Of a stretch of 64,000 nt of DNA, positions 20,670-33,892 are shown piece by piece. Position 1 is the stretch's first letter; every line of letters begins with the position of its first letter. This DNA comes from Cheilinus undulatus (lineage: Eukaryota; Chordata; Actinopteri; Labriformes; Labridae), in assembly GCF_018320785.1 (NCBI RefSeq), contig NC_054869.1, forward strand, positions 16,378,698 to 16,442,697. The letters run 5' to 3'. The notes under the pieces were generated by a model. That model ran no database searches, had not been told where the DNA came from, and was given only the letters and a program-made list of their open reading frames with translations. The position numbers and the translations under genes were made by a program.

Positions 20670-23600
20670 ATGGCAGGTAAAAGTAAAGATTAAACGCCTT
20701 TAATGTGTATTAGGTTTAATTCTTATCGGGCAGTTACTTCCCTGTTCAGCACACATCGCGGTTTGCCCCTCTGTTATGGATCAGTAGCATAGGTTAGCTT
20801 GAAAGCTATGCTAGTGTGTCACACAGACACTGTGAAAGTGAGAGTTGTGGAGCGCAAACAAGCTTAAACTACCACCCATACGGGTGACTATGCTACTACA
20901 GTTTAAATATTTACTTAGTATTTAGTCACGGCCTGCCTTTGCCTCATGTAACTGAGTTAAGCTAAGTTAGCAGCAGGCTAACGCGTGTAAAGTTGTATCT
21001 GAAGGAGGTGTGGTAAAAACTTTGGATTATGTCTCTTGCAGGGGCCGGTGGTGGGAACAGTGATGTGCAGTGGTGTTTTTCCCAAGTCAAAGGAGCTATA
21101 GATGATGAAGTGGCTGAAGGTAAGTCCATGTGGTGGTCACTGAACAGAGGCTAGCCTGCACTGTCTGTCTGACATCCTGTGCATGATTGTTTTGAAGTTA
21201 GCACTAATGCTAACACTTCTTCATTGAGTTATTCATTCATAACTGTCTGTAGAGTGAGAGCTAGTGCATTGCATTAAAATGATAGCATGTGAGTAAAGGG
21301 GTCAGTATGTAGAAGTTCAGATTATTCGGATGGCTACCATTTATTAATTTCTGCAATATTGTTAGCCTGTTTACCCCCTTTACAGCATTTACCTAGTGTC
21401 TGAAGTAGAGGTTGCATGCAAAAGGACGAAGTTGCACCATCCTATGTTTTTTATCTTTGCACTACAGGGGCATCAAGCAAGAAGGAAGTCATTTACTTGT
21501 GTTTATTTTGTTGTGCAATCAGCTTGCTGATTGGTTCAATTCTAACATGTTATGTTTTATGTTGTCGGAGTCAAAAAACAAGCTGTCCCTCAGCTTTATG
21601 CACATCTAGACACACCAAGAGTTATATTTTTGAGGCTTCCACTGCCATCAAATAGCTTTCTAGAATAAATGTCTTTGTTAGTATTCAAAGTACTTTTCTA
21701 ATAGGTTTGATAGGCCCCCTATGCTAAAACTTCCTATGGCTGTGATTTGAACACAGTACTTGGAATCTGTAATTTGAATTAGTCCAAAAATAGCTCAGGG
21801 GTTCTTGGATTTTAACATAACGAAAGTATGATTAAAAGTCCATTGATTACCCCTTTCCCATCCTCACAGTCCAATGACTGTGTTCACACATCTACCTTTA
21901 ACAAGCATGTTTACAGTACATGCAGAACTTATTTGTGTGTAAGAGACTACACAGCTGTTTACAGTAAGCTCTGCCTGAGAACACGTATGAATGTGAGCCT
22001 CTCCTTCTGTCAATACATAGCACTACATAGGCTGTAAACTCAACACTACAACAGCGTTGTAGTTTTTATTTGACTCTCCTTCAATTTTCCTGAGTTTGTG
22101 CAGAGTCAGGTCGTATCAGGCGCTTTGTGTGCTGTGTTAAAGGAGGAACAACACCACAGTCTATATTAAGGATTGCTCTCACTCCGAATAGTGCCAGCCT
22201 GTAAACAGGGATTGATTGTTCTTTCGCAGGATTTGATGAGAATGCCTCTCCTTTTTTTAAAGTGCTGAATAGCTGCACACAAGTGTTTAGTTGACTTTTA
22301 GTTCCATTACATTAGCAGGCTGTAGTGTATCCAAACAGTACCTGTATGTCACTGCTCTGTTGTGTTTTTATGGTTGACATGGATTCAACCCCTCATAGGT
22401 GAAGAGACAAAGAGTAAATGTGCAAAGTTTAACACTGCTTTAAGAATTTTGTGCATCATTGAAAGTGAACACAAGATACTTGTGCCTAAAGGATAAATGC
22501 TAAGTGTAGAGATCCCTTAACCTACTTAACCCCTTAATTTTGGTCCCCAAAAGTCAACAATTCAAACTGATGTGCCGCAAGAAGCCAGCACTTCACCAGG
22601 GCTGTCAAGTGGAAACATCCCCCATCGCAAGTTTTGGTCAGTTAGTACACTAAGGCATTATTCGTCTGGCCTAGCCTTGGCCTTCACAGCCCAAACAGCA
22701 TTGCAACCTTCAGATTTTCACCAATATAGCCAATGTGCAGGTATTTACAAACGCATTTACCCAATACTGATATCAATACTTAAAACTTATTTCTACATGT
22801 AGCTGATATTTATGGCTGATATGTGTTTACCATCAGCTAACATTTTCATGTCTGTATATGCTGATAACAAAATTTTAAAGCTAGTATCTGCTGGTATTCG
22901 TATGGTGCTGATGATATCATACATCCCTAGTTGCATCCACAAAAAGATTACTTTTGCTTGCACTGACATTACACATGAAACTGCAATGTGTTATGTGAGG
23001 AGAGAGACCGATGGAAGGATTTAAGACTGAAGAGCTCTGCAAAAACACAGCAAAATATTGTTACACGTAACATGAAATTTACAGACATTTTCAGGAAAAA
23101 TGGGCTCAGGTACTAAGTTAAAATGTGTCATTTCCGACAGCTGACATAATTTCTACCGTTGAATTCAACCACTCTGGGGAGCTGCTCGCCACTGGGGACA
23201 AGGGGGGGCGAGTTGTCATCTTTCAGCAGGAACCAGAGGTAAATTTTCTTTTCATATTACTGGATCAGTGTCCAAAAGGGTAATTTAAAATATGATCTAC
23301 AATGACATAATCTACTTAAACTTTACATTAAATTGCTTCAAAGTGCCACACAAGCTCAGTGTGTTAAAGGAGAACTGCAGATCTGTGGTTTTTTTGAGCT
23401 TTGATGCCATTATTTAGAAAAAAACATAGGTTGTTAGGTTAAAATCCTGTCCCAGCACTGTATGGTGCATATCTGTCCCCTTCTCCCTCTCCACACGTTT
23501 CCTGTCTCTCTTCAGCTGTCCTTTCAAAATAAACGGCAAAAAAAAAATCCTTTAGACAGAGTTTGTTTGTGTCATTTCAAAACAGAAAGCACTGAAAAGT

Positions 23601-26600
23601 ATCATTGAAAATTTTGACAACCGAACTTGACCCTGTCTGGTATCTGATCACAGAAGAATCAAAATGCTAACTCTTGATCTCTTATTTCTAAAATCAAAAA
23701 CTCTTAAATTAACTCTGATGGTGCTGTCATTTTTCAGAGCAAGAATCAGCCGCATTGTCGAGGGGAGTACAATGTTTATAGCACCTTTCAGAGCCACGAG
23801 CCAGAATTTGACTACCTGAAAAGCCTTGAGATCGAGGAGAAGATCAACAAGATCCGATGGTTGCCTCAAAAGAACGCAGCACAGTTTCTTTTGTCAACTA
23901 ATGGTAAGTCTGTTACTGTTAATCTGATGATTTCGAAAGGAATGACTGTGGATATTTTTCTTCCAACTCTCTTAAGTTTATCCTTAGGAAATGTCATCTG
24001 GCAGCAGGTGATCTAACTTTACAGTTTCTCGTATCATTAATGAATTTTCCATGATCTTTGCTCTTTGTCACCAGATAAAACCATTAAGTTGTGGAAAATT
24101 AGTGAGCGTGACAAGAGACCAGAGGGCTACAATTTGAAAGAAGAAGATGGAAGATACCGAGATTTCAACACAGTCACCACACTGCGGGTGAGTATAACTT
24201 CCCCAACTTACTGTCTCAAACAGTATTTAATGTTATTTTCATTGACGAAAGAATGATAATTAGGTTTTGTGTCTCTTCAGAATTGTTTTGACTATTACAT
24301 TAGATAAATGGGATGTATGCAGACATGCTGAAATCTGCACAACAGCAAACAATTGAATTCCTTGAGCAGACTAACAGTCCATGTGATTACACCTTGATTG
24401 TCTTTGTTTTTTATGTGCATCTCAGACTACAAGGAGCAGATATCTTGCTATATGATCAATATGAGATGCATGATATTATCAATATTATATCAGTATTGGC
24501 AGATATGAACATTTCTGCCAATATTTACAAACAATATTTTGCCTATAAAAGCTTCCTTTATCAGGTGTAATTATTGGCCATATGAACAAATAAATAAAAG
24601 GAATTTTAGGCTGGACCAACAGGCCTACTTCAGCTGCAGTCTTTTTCTTTATTCATCATCAATCCTTACACTTTTGAGGATAGAAATGTATGAATTTGTT
24701 CATCCTAAAAACTGTAAATGGTGTGTTTTAAGGACTGAAGTTTGAGGTCCTAACTACATTTAAACATTGGTATCAATACCAATTTTGACTAGATTCTTTT
24801 ATTTATATTGGCACATGAGATAACTGCAAAAATACAAAATCGTGCATCCCTATTATCAACGGATATGTCCTATTTAAGAGAATGCAGCCTTCAAAATCAT
24901 GTTTTAATGCAGATTAGATCACAGTGTTACCTCTAAGACTGTCTCATACTGAAAGCTCTTTCAGCGCAGATGACAAATGTGTGCTTTTGAAGTTATTATT
25001 AAAAACAAGTATTTTCCTAAGCTGATACTAAGCCCTCTTCTCTCATCAGGTTCCAGTTTTCATGCCGATGGACTTGATGGTGGAAGCCAGCCCGAGACGA
25101 GTGTTTGCGAATGCTCACACGTACCACATCAACTCCATCTCCGTCAACAGTGACTGTGAGACGTACCTGTCTGCAGATGACCTGCGCATCAACCTCTGGA
25201 ACCTGGAGATCACAGATCGCAGCTTTAGTATCCTTTCAGTTTAAACTGTGATTTCTCTTAGCCAACGCCATCTTTCTTTTTCCTGAGAAAGTTCATCACA
25301 GATATTCCTATGATCTTAATGCAGAACACTCTCAGGCCATTACAGTTGTGGAAATGTCTATTCATGGTTGTTTTCAAGATTCACAAAGACTGAGTTTAAA
25401 ACTTTAAGGATATTTTAGAGAATTAGTTTTGCCAAAGTTAACTTTTTCTCTATTTATGCACTGAAATGATGAGTGGAACCTGCAGGTTAGTTTGTTTCTT
25501 TAGCTTGAGGCAGCTCTGACTCACTGTCAGATTGTGATCTCCTGAATGCATTGTGTTCACTGGCCCACCTCACGTCAATCACATTTGACACTGTCAGACA
25601 GAGCATCACTTGTTTTCTGCAAGAATACTGAAACATGTGAAACGTTAGGGCACCTTATGAAATATTCTGATGGAAATAATTCATCTTTTGATTGGCAAAA
25701 AAGCAGGTGTTTTGTGTTATAAGCCAAACTTGGCATCAGCGATCATTTGAGTTAATCAGCCTGTCATATAGGGTTCTACCACTAGATGTCCCCAAAGTAA
25801 GGAGTACTTCTTAACATGAGGACTTGAAGTAAAAATGGTCAAGTCAACTAATTTCACTCAACAATCAGTATATACCTTTAAACGTGGTTGTGTTGATGTT
25901 GATATATAAAGATTCTTTAAGAAAAAAACATGTTAGCCACTTAACAATCAATATTTTCACACTGAGCATGTTTAGAAAGCACTGAAAAGCTTTTCAGCCA
26001 CTGAGATATTAATAGTTGCACTTGTCAGAAGTGCAAGTGAAGTGAAAAAGTATTTTTCCAGACATTTAGCCTTAACCTACCGTCTCAGATATTGTTGATA
26101 TTAAGCCAGCCAACATGGAAGAGTTGACGGAGGTGATCACAGCAGCAGAGTTTCATCCAAATCAATGCAACACATTTGTGTACAGCAGCAGCAAAGGCAC
26201 CATTCGCCTGTGTGACATGAGGGCAGCAGCTCTGTGCGACCAGCATACCAAACGTAAGCCAATGTTATCGGTACTGTATGCCTTTTGAATTTCTAGGAAA
26301 GTCAGTGATGATGAAATGCAGAAAACTCAGGTCTGTTACTTTAGTTGAACCGTTTAATCCATGTGGATTTGCTAAACTTTTGTGGCTGGTGTATCTGTAT
26401 AAAGTAGTTGTATTTGTGTCTTATCAATCAAAGTGCATTTCTGTGAGAGTATGAATCAAATCCCAGGCATTTTTTACTCAAAGACAGCTTTTCTAACAGT
26501 GAGGTGGCTACTTTCGTCTAGAAACGTCTTAAGCCTGCTGTTTCCTGAGCAGTCGTAATTGAATAGCACGTACACATGTGCGAGCAGAGGTGAAAAGGTT

Positions 26601-29115
26601 GTGTCACACGCAAGATACCTGAACCATACTTCGGTAGAAATTGTGGAACATCTTTGAGGAAGGAAGTCTCTGGTTAGAGCCTCATTAGTGAAACTTTTCT
26701 GTTTGTTCGGCAGCAGTGTCAACCTCTGACCCTGTCTCTCCTGCAGAGAAGTCTTATTAGCCAAACTCCATACACCTGTGTGAGCTCTCTTGTCTCAGAA
26801 AATGGGTCAGGAAGATTGACAGTTTTCATTCATACAGTTATCCAGACAGGATAAATTTTTAGCTCATAAGAGTTTTGAGTTGCTAGACAAAAAGCTTTGG
26901 GATTTAATGAGTGCAAAGAATTTTTAAAAGCGATAAAACTGTCAGGTTTTGGCTTTTGTTTCAGTATATGGAAGTGCCCTCCACAATAGTTAGGTTTATA
27001 AAATTACTTTGTTTTTATGTTTTTCCATCTAGAGAAAGTAGGCTTTTAATGCAATGATTAGTTTAATAATATGTTTGTCAGGCGGGACTGGAAAATTGTA
27101 GAGCACATCTGTCCTCAGACCTGGGTATTAAAACAGGTTCATAGGTGTGAACATGGGATGTACAAGTATGTTTAACGTCAGTATTGTCCAGTGTTTACTG
27201 ATTGTTGGTTGTTTTTCCAATCAATTTAGGGCTGCCTTGTATATGGCTGATGCACAGTATTATGGCTGAATCACGGTCAAACATTAGAGAAACTGTTGGC
27301 CTATTATTGTAAGTTTTCCACTAAATGTTGGGGTGAAATCCCTTTGGTATTCAGTCAGCTTAAGTATTTTAAACATTGGTCATTGGCTCTAACTTTCACT
27401 TTTTTCATGTCAACATATTACTGCATCACAGTTGTTTAAAAATGTGGGTACGCTAAACATCTGTATCTTTTTCTTTAAGTGTTTGAAGAGCCAGAGGACC
27501 CAAACAATCGTTCGTTCTTCTCTGAGATCATCTCATCGATCTCTGATGTGAAATTCAGCCACAGTGGTCGATACATGATGACTCGTGACTACCTGTCCAT
27601 TAAAATCTGGGATCTCAACATGGAAACCCGGCCAGTTGAGACATATCAGGTCTGTTACCTTTGTACCACAGCAGGGTTAACTGTTGCTGCTTCTGTTTAT
27701 TTTTGGCAGATTGTTAGGCTAGACATAATTCTACTGCTTCTCCACCAGAGGGCGTTGTTTTACCAATGTCAGACTGACATGTAATTTTCACTAATGCATC
27801 TGCTGATTATGACTAAAATACATCGGCATCTTTTCCTTTAACAGGTGCATGAATATCTCAGGAGTAAGCTGTGTTCACTTTATGAGAATGACTGCATCTT
27901 TGACAAGTTTGAGTGCTGCTGGAACGGAAATGACAGGTGAGTTTGTATCAGGGTAAAAGTTTCTTTTAGAGAACTGCTGTTTCTCTGTTGATTTATTTTG
28001 GGATTACATCTTTATTATTCACTTGTTTCCTCATAGTGTGGTGGGAAAATCCCGACATATCCAGTTTACATGAGGCATGCAAACATTGTGGTCTGAATTG
28101 AACCAAGCAAACCTTTATCACACCTTATCAATAACTGTGCCTATCTGCTCTGTGCAGACGAGGCTGCTTGCGTGGTGGTTTTTGCTGGTAGTGAATGTGG
28201 CCTGTAACACCCACCCTTATAAACACAGCCTACAAATGTAAGCTGGATCTGCAACTATTAATGTAATAATCCCACAAATGAAATAAATTCCCCATAAATT
28301 TACAGCAATTACCTTCTATAAACATGATCTCCTGCAAATGTAACACCTATTACATTTGCAGGAGATTATGTTTTTGGGAGGATGAAAATCATCAGCTTTT
28401 AAAATTATAGTAACTTTCCACAGATGTCAGTCTTATGCACATTTTGTTAAAACAACTACACTATTTACTTCAGCTATAATTCTATAGCTAAAGTTATATT
28501 TGTATTTTAAGTTGCATGTTTTTATATTTTTGTTATTCACACTCAGGCTTTATTTAGACATATCTGATTGCTCCTGCAAGCTACTAAGTCATGTGTGCAA
28601 TGAAATGGCCATGACATTTGCCTGAAGTTGCATATTCTGCCTAGTGGGAAACTCAATCACAAAATCTGCATATCCGTTTTAGGTTTGGGATTTATTAAGT
28701 GTGTTGGCTGTTATGTTGTTGAATGTTACATTGTTAGAACATGAATTCATGGTATTTATGAATTTATGGCTGTAGTATTCATTCTTCTGTATTATTATAA
28801 AATGCTTTAATGTCACCCTGTCATACTCTCTGCAGTGTTGTGATGACCGGCTCCTACAACAACTTCTTCAGGATGTTTGACCGAGGCTACCGGCAGGATG
28901 TAACTCTAGAGGCATCACGGGAGAACAGCAAGCCCCAGTCGCTCCTGAAACCTCGTAAAGTGAGCTCAGGTGGGAAGCGCAAAAAGGATGAGATCAGTGT
29001 AGACAGTCTGGACTTTAACAAGAAGATCCTCCACACTGCCTGGCATCCGCTGGACAACATCATTGCAGTTGCCACCATCAACAATCTGTACATATTCCAG
29101 GAGAAATTCAACTAG
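20670..29115 (+). CDS. ppp2r2a: PP2A regulatory subunit B55-alpha (complete, 10 exons, 448 aa)
   Basis: WD40 B-type subunit that selects substrates for the PP2A holoenzyme in mitotic exit and signalling. Coding exons are 20670-20676, 21042-21119, 23141-23238, 23738-23903, 24075-24187, 25050-25227, 26089-26253, 27480-27649, 27845-27936 and 28836-29115. All junctions are GT-AG and the phases agree. The protein begins [20 protein letters not shown] and ends [11 protein letters not shown]. Conserved blocks include [87 protein letters not shown] and [19 protein letters not shown]. The length matches human PPP2R2A (447). The choice of alpha over delta rests on FNHSGE, VVIFQQE, TVTTLRVPVF and KLFEEPEDP. 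Which teleost duplicate it is cannot be told. Confidence 0.97.
21120..23140 (+). other. ppp2r2a: PPP2R2A intron 2
   Basis: No exon or intact element inside. From about 22715 to 22930 lies a degenerate dispersed repeat rich in 'TGATAT' and 'GCTGATA' steps, ending CATACATCCCTAG. Similar stretches with CATCCCTA-type ends recur near 24440-24855, 49020 and 53390. Confidence 0.45.
24188..25049 (+). repeat. ppp2r2a: PPP2R2A intron 5 with degenerate dispersed repeat
   Basis: Between about 24430 and 24855 the intron has the same ATATC/GATAT-rich repeat as intron 2, with CCAATATTTAC, TATCAATACC and a CGTGCATCCCTAT end. It looks like an old non-autonomous element. No intact ends could be paired with confidence. 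Confidence 0.4.
25228..26088 (+). other. ppp2r2a: PPP2R2A intron 6
   Basis: No recognised repeat or gene. The donor is the weaker GTATCC, in AGCTTTAGTATCC; the frame requires it there (TTT A|AT ATT). Confidence 0.6.
26254..27479 (+). other. ppp2r2a: PPP2R2A intron 7, nothing notable
   Basis: 1,226 bases between the exon ending ACC AAA C and the exon starting TG TTT GAA. The 96-codon opening on the minus strand at 26474-26764 has no recognisable protein features. No repeat is identified. Confidence 0.5.
28320..28373. repeat. Hairpin-forming inverted repeat in PPP2R2A intron 9
   Basis: ATCTCCTGCAAATGTAA at 28327-28343 is followed, after a 6-base loop, by its exact reverse complement at 28350-28366. 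Allowing one mismatch, the arms extend to 24 bases (28320-28343 and 28350-28373). Related phrases (ACAAATGTAAG, CACAAATGAAAT) occur just upstream, so this may be one end-pair of a small decayed repeat and not a functional RNA hairpin. Confidence 0.75.
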
Positions 29116-32100
29116 CATTTGTTAAAACCCCCAGAACCCAGTTTCTATTGGGCCCCGACTCTCTTTTTGAACACGTACAAACAATAATGTCTTCTTACGG
29201 CTAAATCCCAAGTTTTAAACTGATCTGCACCCTGCTGTGGATCAAATTAGCCTTGTCTGGTTCAGTTCTAAAATCACAAACAGTGGCATTAACACCATAT
29301 GTCCGAAAGGATGCAGAAGCACAATTTCATTGTTCAAAAAGTAACATTCAGGGTTTTTAGATCGATATCCAGATTTTGGGATTTGTTGTCTTCATTTCCT
29401 CCAACAGGAACTCTCCATTCATCATGCTAACTTTCGCTACACCACTACATCCCAAACCAAAGGGAAATGCTTTAAAAGCAGGTATTTTGCTAGTTTCTTT
29501 GATTCTACTTTTGTGCCATTAAGATATGATTCATTTCTATGCCACCAATTTTTTTCATGTTTTACTGCTACAATATTTGAATAGTTTGAATAGGAAATTC
29601 TTTCTGCTGTTCATTTTTTGTCTCCAAGTTCTTTTTTTCTGGCCTGAAACTCTGCTAATGTAAGACATCAACACTCCATATTTGCCCCAGGTAAATGTCA
29701 AGTTGCCAAGTTCGCTCAGCACCTCGATAGTAAAGTTAGTGCTGTTATGGTTTGCAGTTAAAGGATGTCGCTGGTGTTTTATTATGTTTAAACTCATTCT
29801 CCACAAGCTGCACAATTAAAATTCCTCCACATAGTTTCAGCATCTTAAAGTACGAGTGTTTATCTAATGAACACTGACGATGAGCAAGTAATTACACATA
29901 AGAGCAAAAATATTGAATAAATAAAATTTAAGAATACTGATATGCAGAGGAATAAATATAAATACTGAATAAAAACATAGAATTATTATTACTGTGAAGG
30001 CGCTCTCATGTTATGCCCAGTTCCTTCTAACATGCTGAATTACGAATACCACCCTCCTTCCTCAGTCCCCCACTTGCATGCACTCGCATTACTTTAGATG
30101 CAACCATGCTTGAGCACAATTACCTCTTGTACATAGGTCATCACACTGTAATACGACACATGCATGGCCTTATGGTCTCCGAGTCTGCACAGTGGAGAAC
30201 AACATTGAGAAAATGACAGCAACTTTACTGACTCTGTGGCTTCTATTGGTTGGATACCTACATTTACATTATGCACATAATATACTGTTTGGTCAGACAC
30301 TGGTTTTCTTGATTATGTCCATGTTGTGTACCACATGAGCGTCGGTACTGTGCTGAAGCCCACCTCTTCCATTTGCAGCAGTGCGAAGGAAGTGAATCAT
30401 GCACTCTGCTTGTCAAACAAACTAGGCTTTGAGGGTCAAGTGTACTTTGGCATGGCTTGCCTTCTCTGAGTGCACCCTAAGAAAGTCAACTCACTTAAAA
30501 CTGACTTGACTTGTTTTCCATCATAATGAGCATTTATGTTTAATAAACTCAAAAGTGATTCTTCAGTAGGAAGAGGCAAGCACTTCTGCATCAAACATGC
30601 AAAATGAGCCAGTGAAATCCACACCAACTCTTCAAAAGCATCCCTCCTTCAGATCTGTCTTTTAATACTATAGCCTTTAAATGCAATTGGTGCTAACTTG
30701 CTGCAGCTAACGAGCAAGAGATTTTCTAGACTGTCCTGTCTCATCCTAATGAGCATACCTTAGTATTTCAAAGACAAATATACACTGAGATTGGTCTCTT
30801 ATTTCAGAAAAGTTTAAGCATTGTGTAAAGAAATGACAATATTTAAGAGAGGAAGCTGTAATGTACGTGTAACTTTCAGATGAATGCCTAACTCATTAAT
30901 AAAACACCAGTGTTGTCCTTTATCATTCTTAAATAGCAGTGCATATATTTTCAGGTATTGTGATTTTTGGGAGTTGAATGTGGGCTTATCATGCCAAAGT
31001 TATCAGTCCTTTTAGTTAAAATAATTTAAAAGCTCAGGACAAAAGCTTTTATATGTGGATGGACGTGATGGCGTGACATAGCCTTATTCTCTCGTGGTAT
31101 GAGGCTACCAGCTTGTTGTGTTATTGCTGATAAATGAACTGCTTTACCCTTTAAGTTTAGTTTGTTTTTTTAACTGATTTTTGTACTGTACCTGAAAAAG
31201 GAAAATGATCACTATAGATTTATTTTTTTATAAGTTAAGGCAATAGGATTACAGTCTGATCACTGTAGTTTGATTAGCTGTCTGTCTCAGACAGGGTATA
31301 GATGGACGGTTTCCTGATCGGGTAACCTTTTTGTCATAACTGTGGAGCTTTTTTTTCACTCTAGCTGGTTTTTCTTGGAAAGACTTTCTGTGACATCAAA
31401 AAAGTGTGTTGTTAATCACTCGGGGTGTCTAAAGACACATTATTTTCAGGTGTCATTACCTCTGTAGTCAGAAGCACTTAAACAGATGTATTTTTTTTCT
31501 GGCTGACTGTAACTACTGCTTTCTGTGCAACTTATTTTGGACTCTTCTGAGTTGGATTCTGACTTGATTTGGATCTTAAGTTCTATTTATGTGCCGTGGT
31601 CTTGTTCATTAGTCCTTTTTATTTTTTGTTTTGTTGTGAAAGTTAAGGCCCTTGTTGGTCTAAGTGGGAGTCATTTTAGTCAACATTTAGGTTGATTTAA
31701 TATTTTTTGATCCATCGATTTATCTCCAAAGTTAGTCAAGTCAGTTGACTAGATGTCTTCTCTCAGTCTCCTGAGAATATTGACTTATTTCTGTACAAAG
31801 GAGAATTTGTGAAGCACTTGATTTGCAGATGATTTTTGTTGGGAAGTTAAACAGATAAAATTATAACTTTGCTTTTTTTTTTTTTAGCTTATTTTCTGAT
31901 TTTTTCCTTTAAAAATGACCCTTTGTCGAGCCTCACCCTCCTGGGTTGCTGTTGCTAGTTGCTTAGACAAAACCTTTTTTCCCGGCCTCCTTTCCATTTC
32001 AAATAAGTGAAAATACCCTGCAGCTTAACTAACTTTTATTTAGACTGAATTGATCAGGATCGCTAAAAAACTTTGCCTCAGTAATAGAATAGACAAAGAT

Positions 32101-32596
32101 ACAGTTTGAGGATAACTCAGCATCTCTCAGAACTTGATAAAATCATTAAAAATGTTAGTGGTGTTTGATGACAGTGATGCTGACTGTCAGCTGTCCTGCA
32201 GCGGCACATCAGCAAAGTGCTTGTTTTGCAAAAAGAGATAAGATGAATTAAACACTCCCATCTGCCTTAGTAGACCAACATTAATGTAAATTTCTGTTTA
32301 AGTTCAAGCTAGTTAGCTAATTTTATAAAATAAAATCAGCATTACATTATCCTCATACTAGCAATGAATGTTATTAAGTTTGCTATCAGGTCACACTGTA
32401 GCACCCTAACATTGCTTGAAAAAGTTTTCTCTTGCCTTCAAGCATACGTGACTGTTGATGGCTTAAATTGCTAGTGTGGTGTCCATAAAGTCGATTTCAA
32501 AGAAGGCATTTTTCCTGATTTACCTTTGGGTTAGGAAAAATACTCTAGAATTACAATGTGGATATTCTGAGCTGCTTTTGCACCATTTAACCATGC
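29116..32596 (+). other. ppp2r2a: PPP2R2A 3' UTR and downstream spacer
   Basis: No coding exon follows the TAG at 29113-29115. Candidate polyadenylation hexamers AATAAA occur near 29914-29970 and at 30898-30903. The sequence cannot say which is used, so the UTR is 0.8-1.8 kb or longer. The remainder to 32596 is AT-rich, with no recognised repeat or gene. Confidence 0.45.
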
Positions 32597-33892
32597 TTAA
32601 AGGAATAGTTTGGTATTTCTGAAGTTGGGGGGAAAGTAGTGGCATTAGCTTCCAGAGATTTCAGTTAGTGCTGCTCCTTTAAGCATGGCACACTTGGGGA
32701 AGCTAGGCTATACAGTGTGACAGATAGGTCCAGTTTTATCCAAATAAATAGCACATTTTAGGTCAAAATGAGCCCATAAGCAATGCTGGCTCTATTGTAT
32801 GAAATATCCCCAAAAAATTGAAGCTTCCCATTTCTCACCCAGAAAGCCTCTGTGTTTAGCACCATTATGCAATGCAGGCTGCAGCTACCGGCTAGGTCCT
32901 CTCCCGCCTCAGCATATCTGATCCGCTGTTTGGGTTTTGGGCTTTGTCAGAGGAAAAGACAACAAACTAAGCTATAATCAGCAATTTTGACTTGAGTGGT
33001 GATGGCACATCGTTTACTGTGGATACGAAAGGACACTTTTATGACCTTGCGTTCTTAGAGGAACAACTTCTAGAGTTTGAGACTTCTGGGGGAGAAAGAG
33101 GGAGGGGAACACCTCAGTGAAAACTGGATTGCAAGAGAGGTCTCAAGTTACCTGGTGGTGTAGGTGTGCAAACTTGGAGCCCATGCTAATGAACTGCTGA
33201 TGAATGAGCTACTGCTGTCAGGAGTGGTACTTAGTTCCTCCATCGCCTCTCCGGGACATTTCTGATCAGATGATAGAGGCCTGCAGTCTGCATTACTCTC
33301 CATCCAGAGTTCCCTGCTTTACTGAATGCTGCTGTTTGACAGACCTTCCACTTTCTACAGATAAATAGGAAAAAACAACGAGAAGAGCTGATTAGAAATT
33401 CGTCATCCAAGGAGGTTTATGGCTGTTGCTTTAGTCTTATGGCTGATAATTAGACAAGCTACAGTTGGCACCGCAAGGTTACTTTATGAAAACATTGTGT
33501 CACTAGTTTGAGTTAAGTTTGTTGTTGTCTATAACAAATCCCACAGACTCAAACAGCTGATCAGATATGCTGAGGCGGGAGAGCATGTAGCTGGAAGCCG
33601 AAGCTTGCATTGCAAAATAGTGCCAAACACAGAAGCTTTCTGGGAGAAAAAATAAAACTCTTCAAAGAACGTTTGATACAGAGTACAATTGAGCCAACAT
33701 TGTTTTTTGGCCCATCTTTACCTTAAACTCACTAAATTATACGGAGAAACTATACCCATTTATAGCACTGTATAGCCTAGCTTCCCCGAGTGTGTCGTGC
33801 ATAAAGGGGTAACGCACTGAAATCTGTGGAGTCTGATGCCACTCCCATTGCTAAGAACCTTATGCAACCCAACTTGCAAAATATCGCTTTAA
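32597..33892. mobile_element. Non-autonomous element with about 340-bp inverted arms and TTAA flanks (piggyBac-like)
   Basis: The left arm (about 32601-32945) and right arm (about 33545-33888) are imperfect inverted copies. GGGGAAGCTAGGCTATACAG at 32696-32715 pairs with CTGTATAGCCTAGCTTCCCC near 33767-33786. CTCCCGCCTCAGCATATCTGATC pairs with its complement around 33558-33580. Each outer end abuts TTAA (32597-32600 and 33889-33892), with AAAGG.ATA.TTT inside, as in piggyBac-type MITEs that target TTAA. The centre has no transposase frame. Class assignment rests on the TTAA and end sequence only. Confidence 0.7.
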
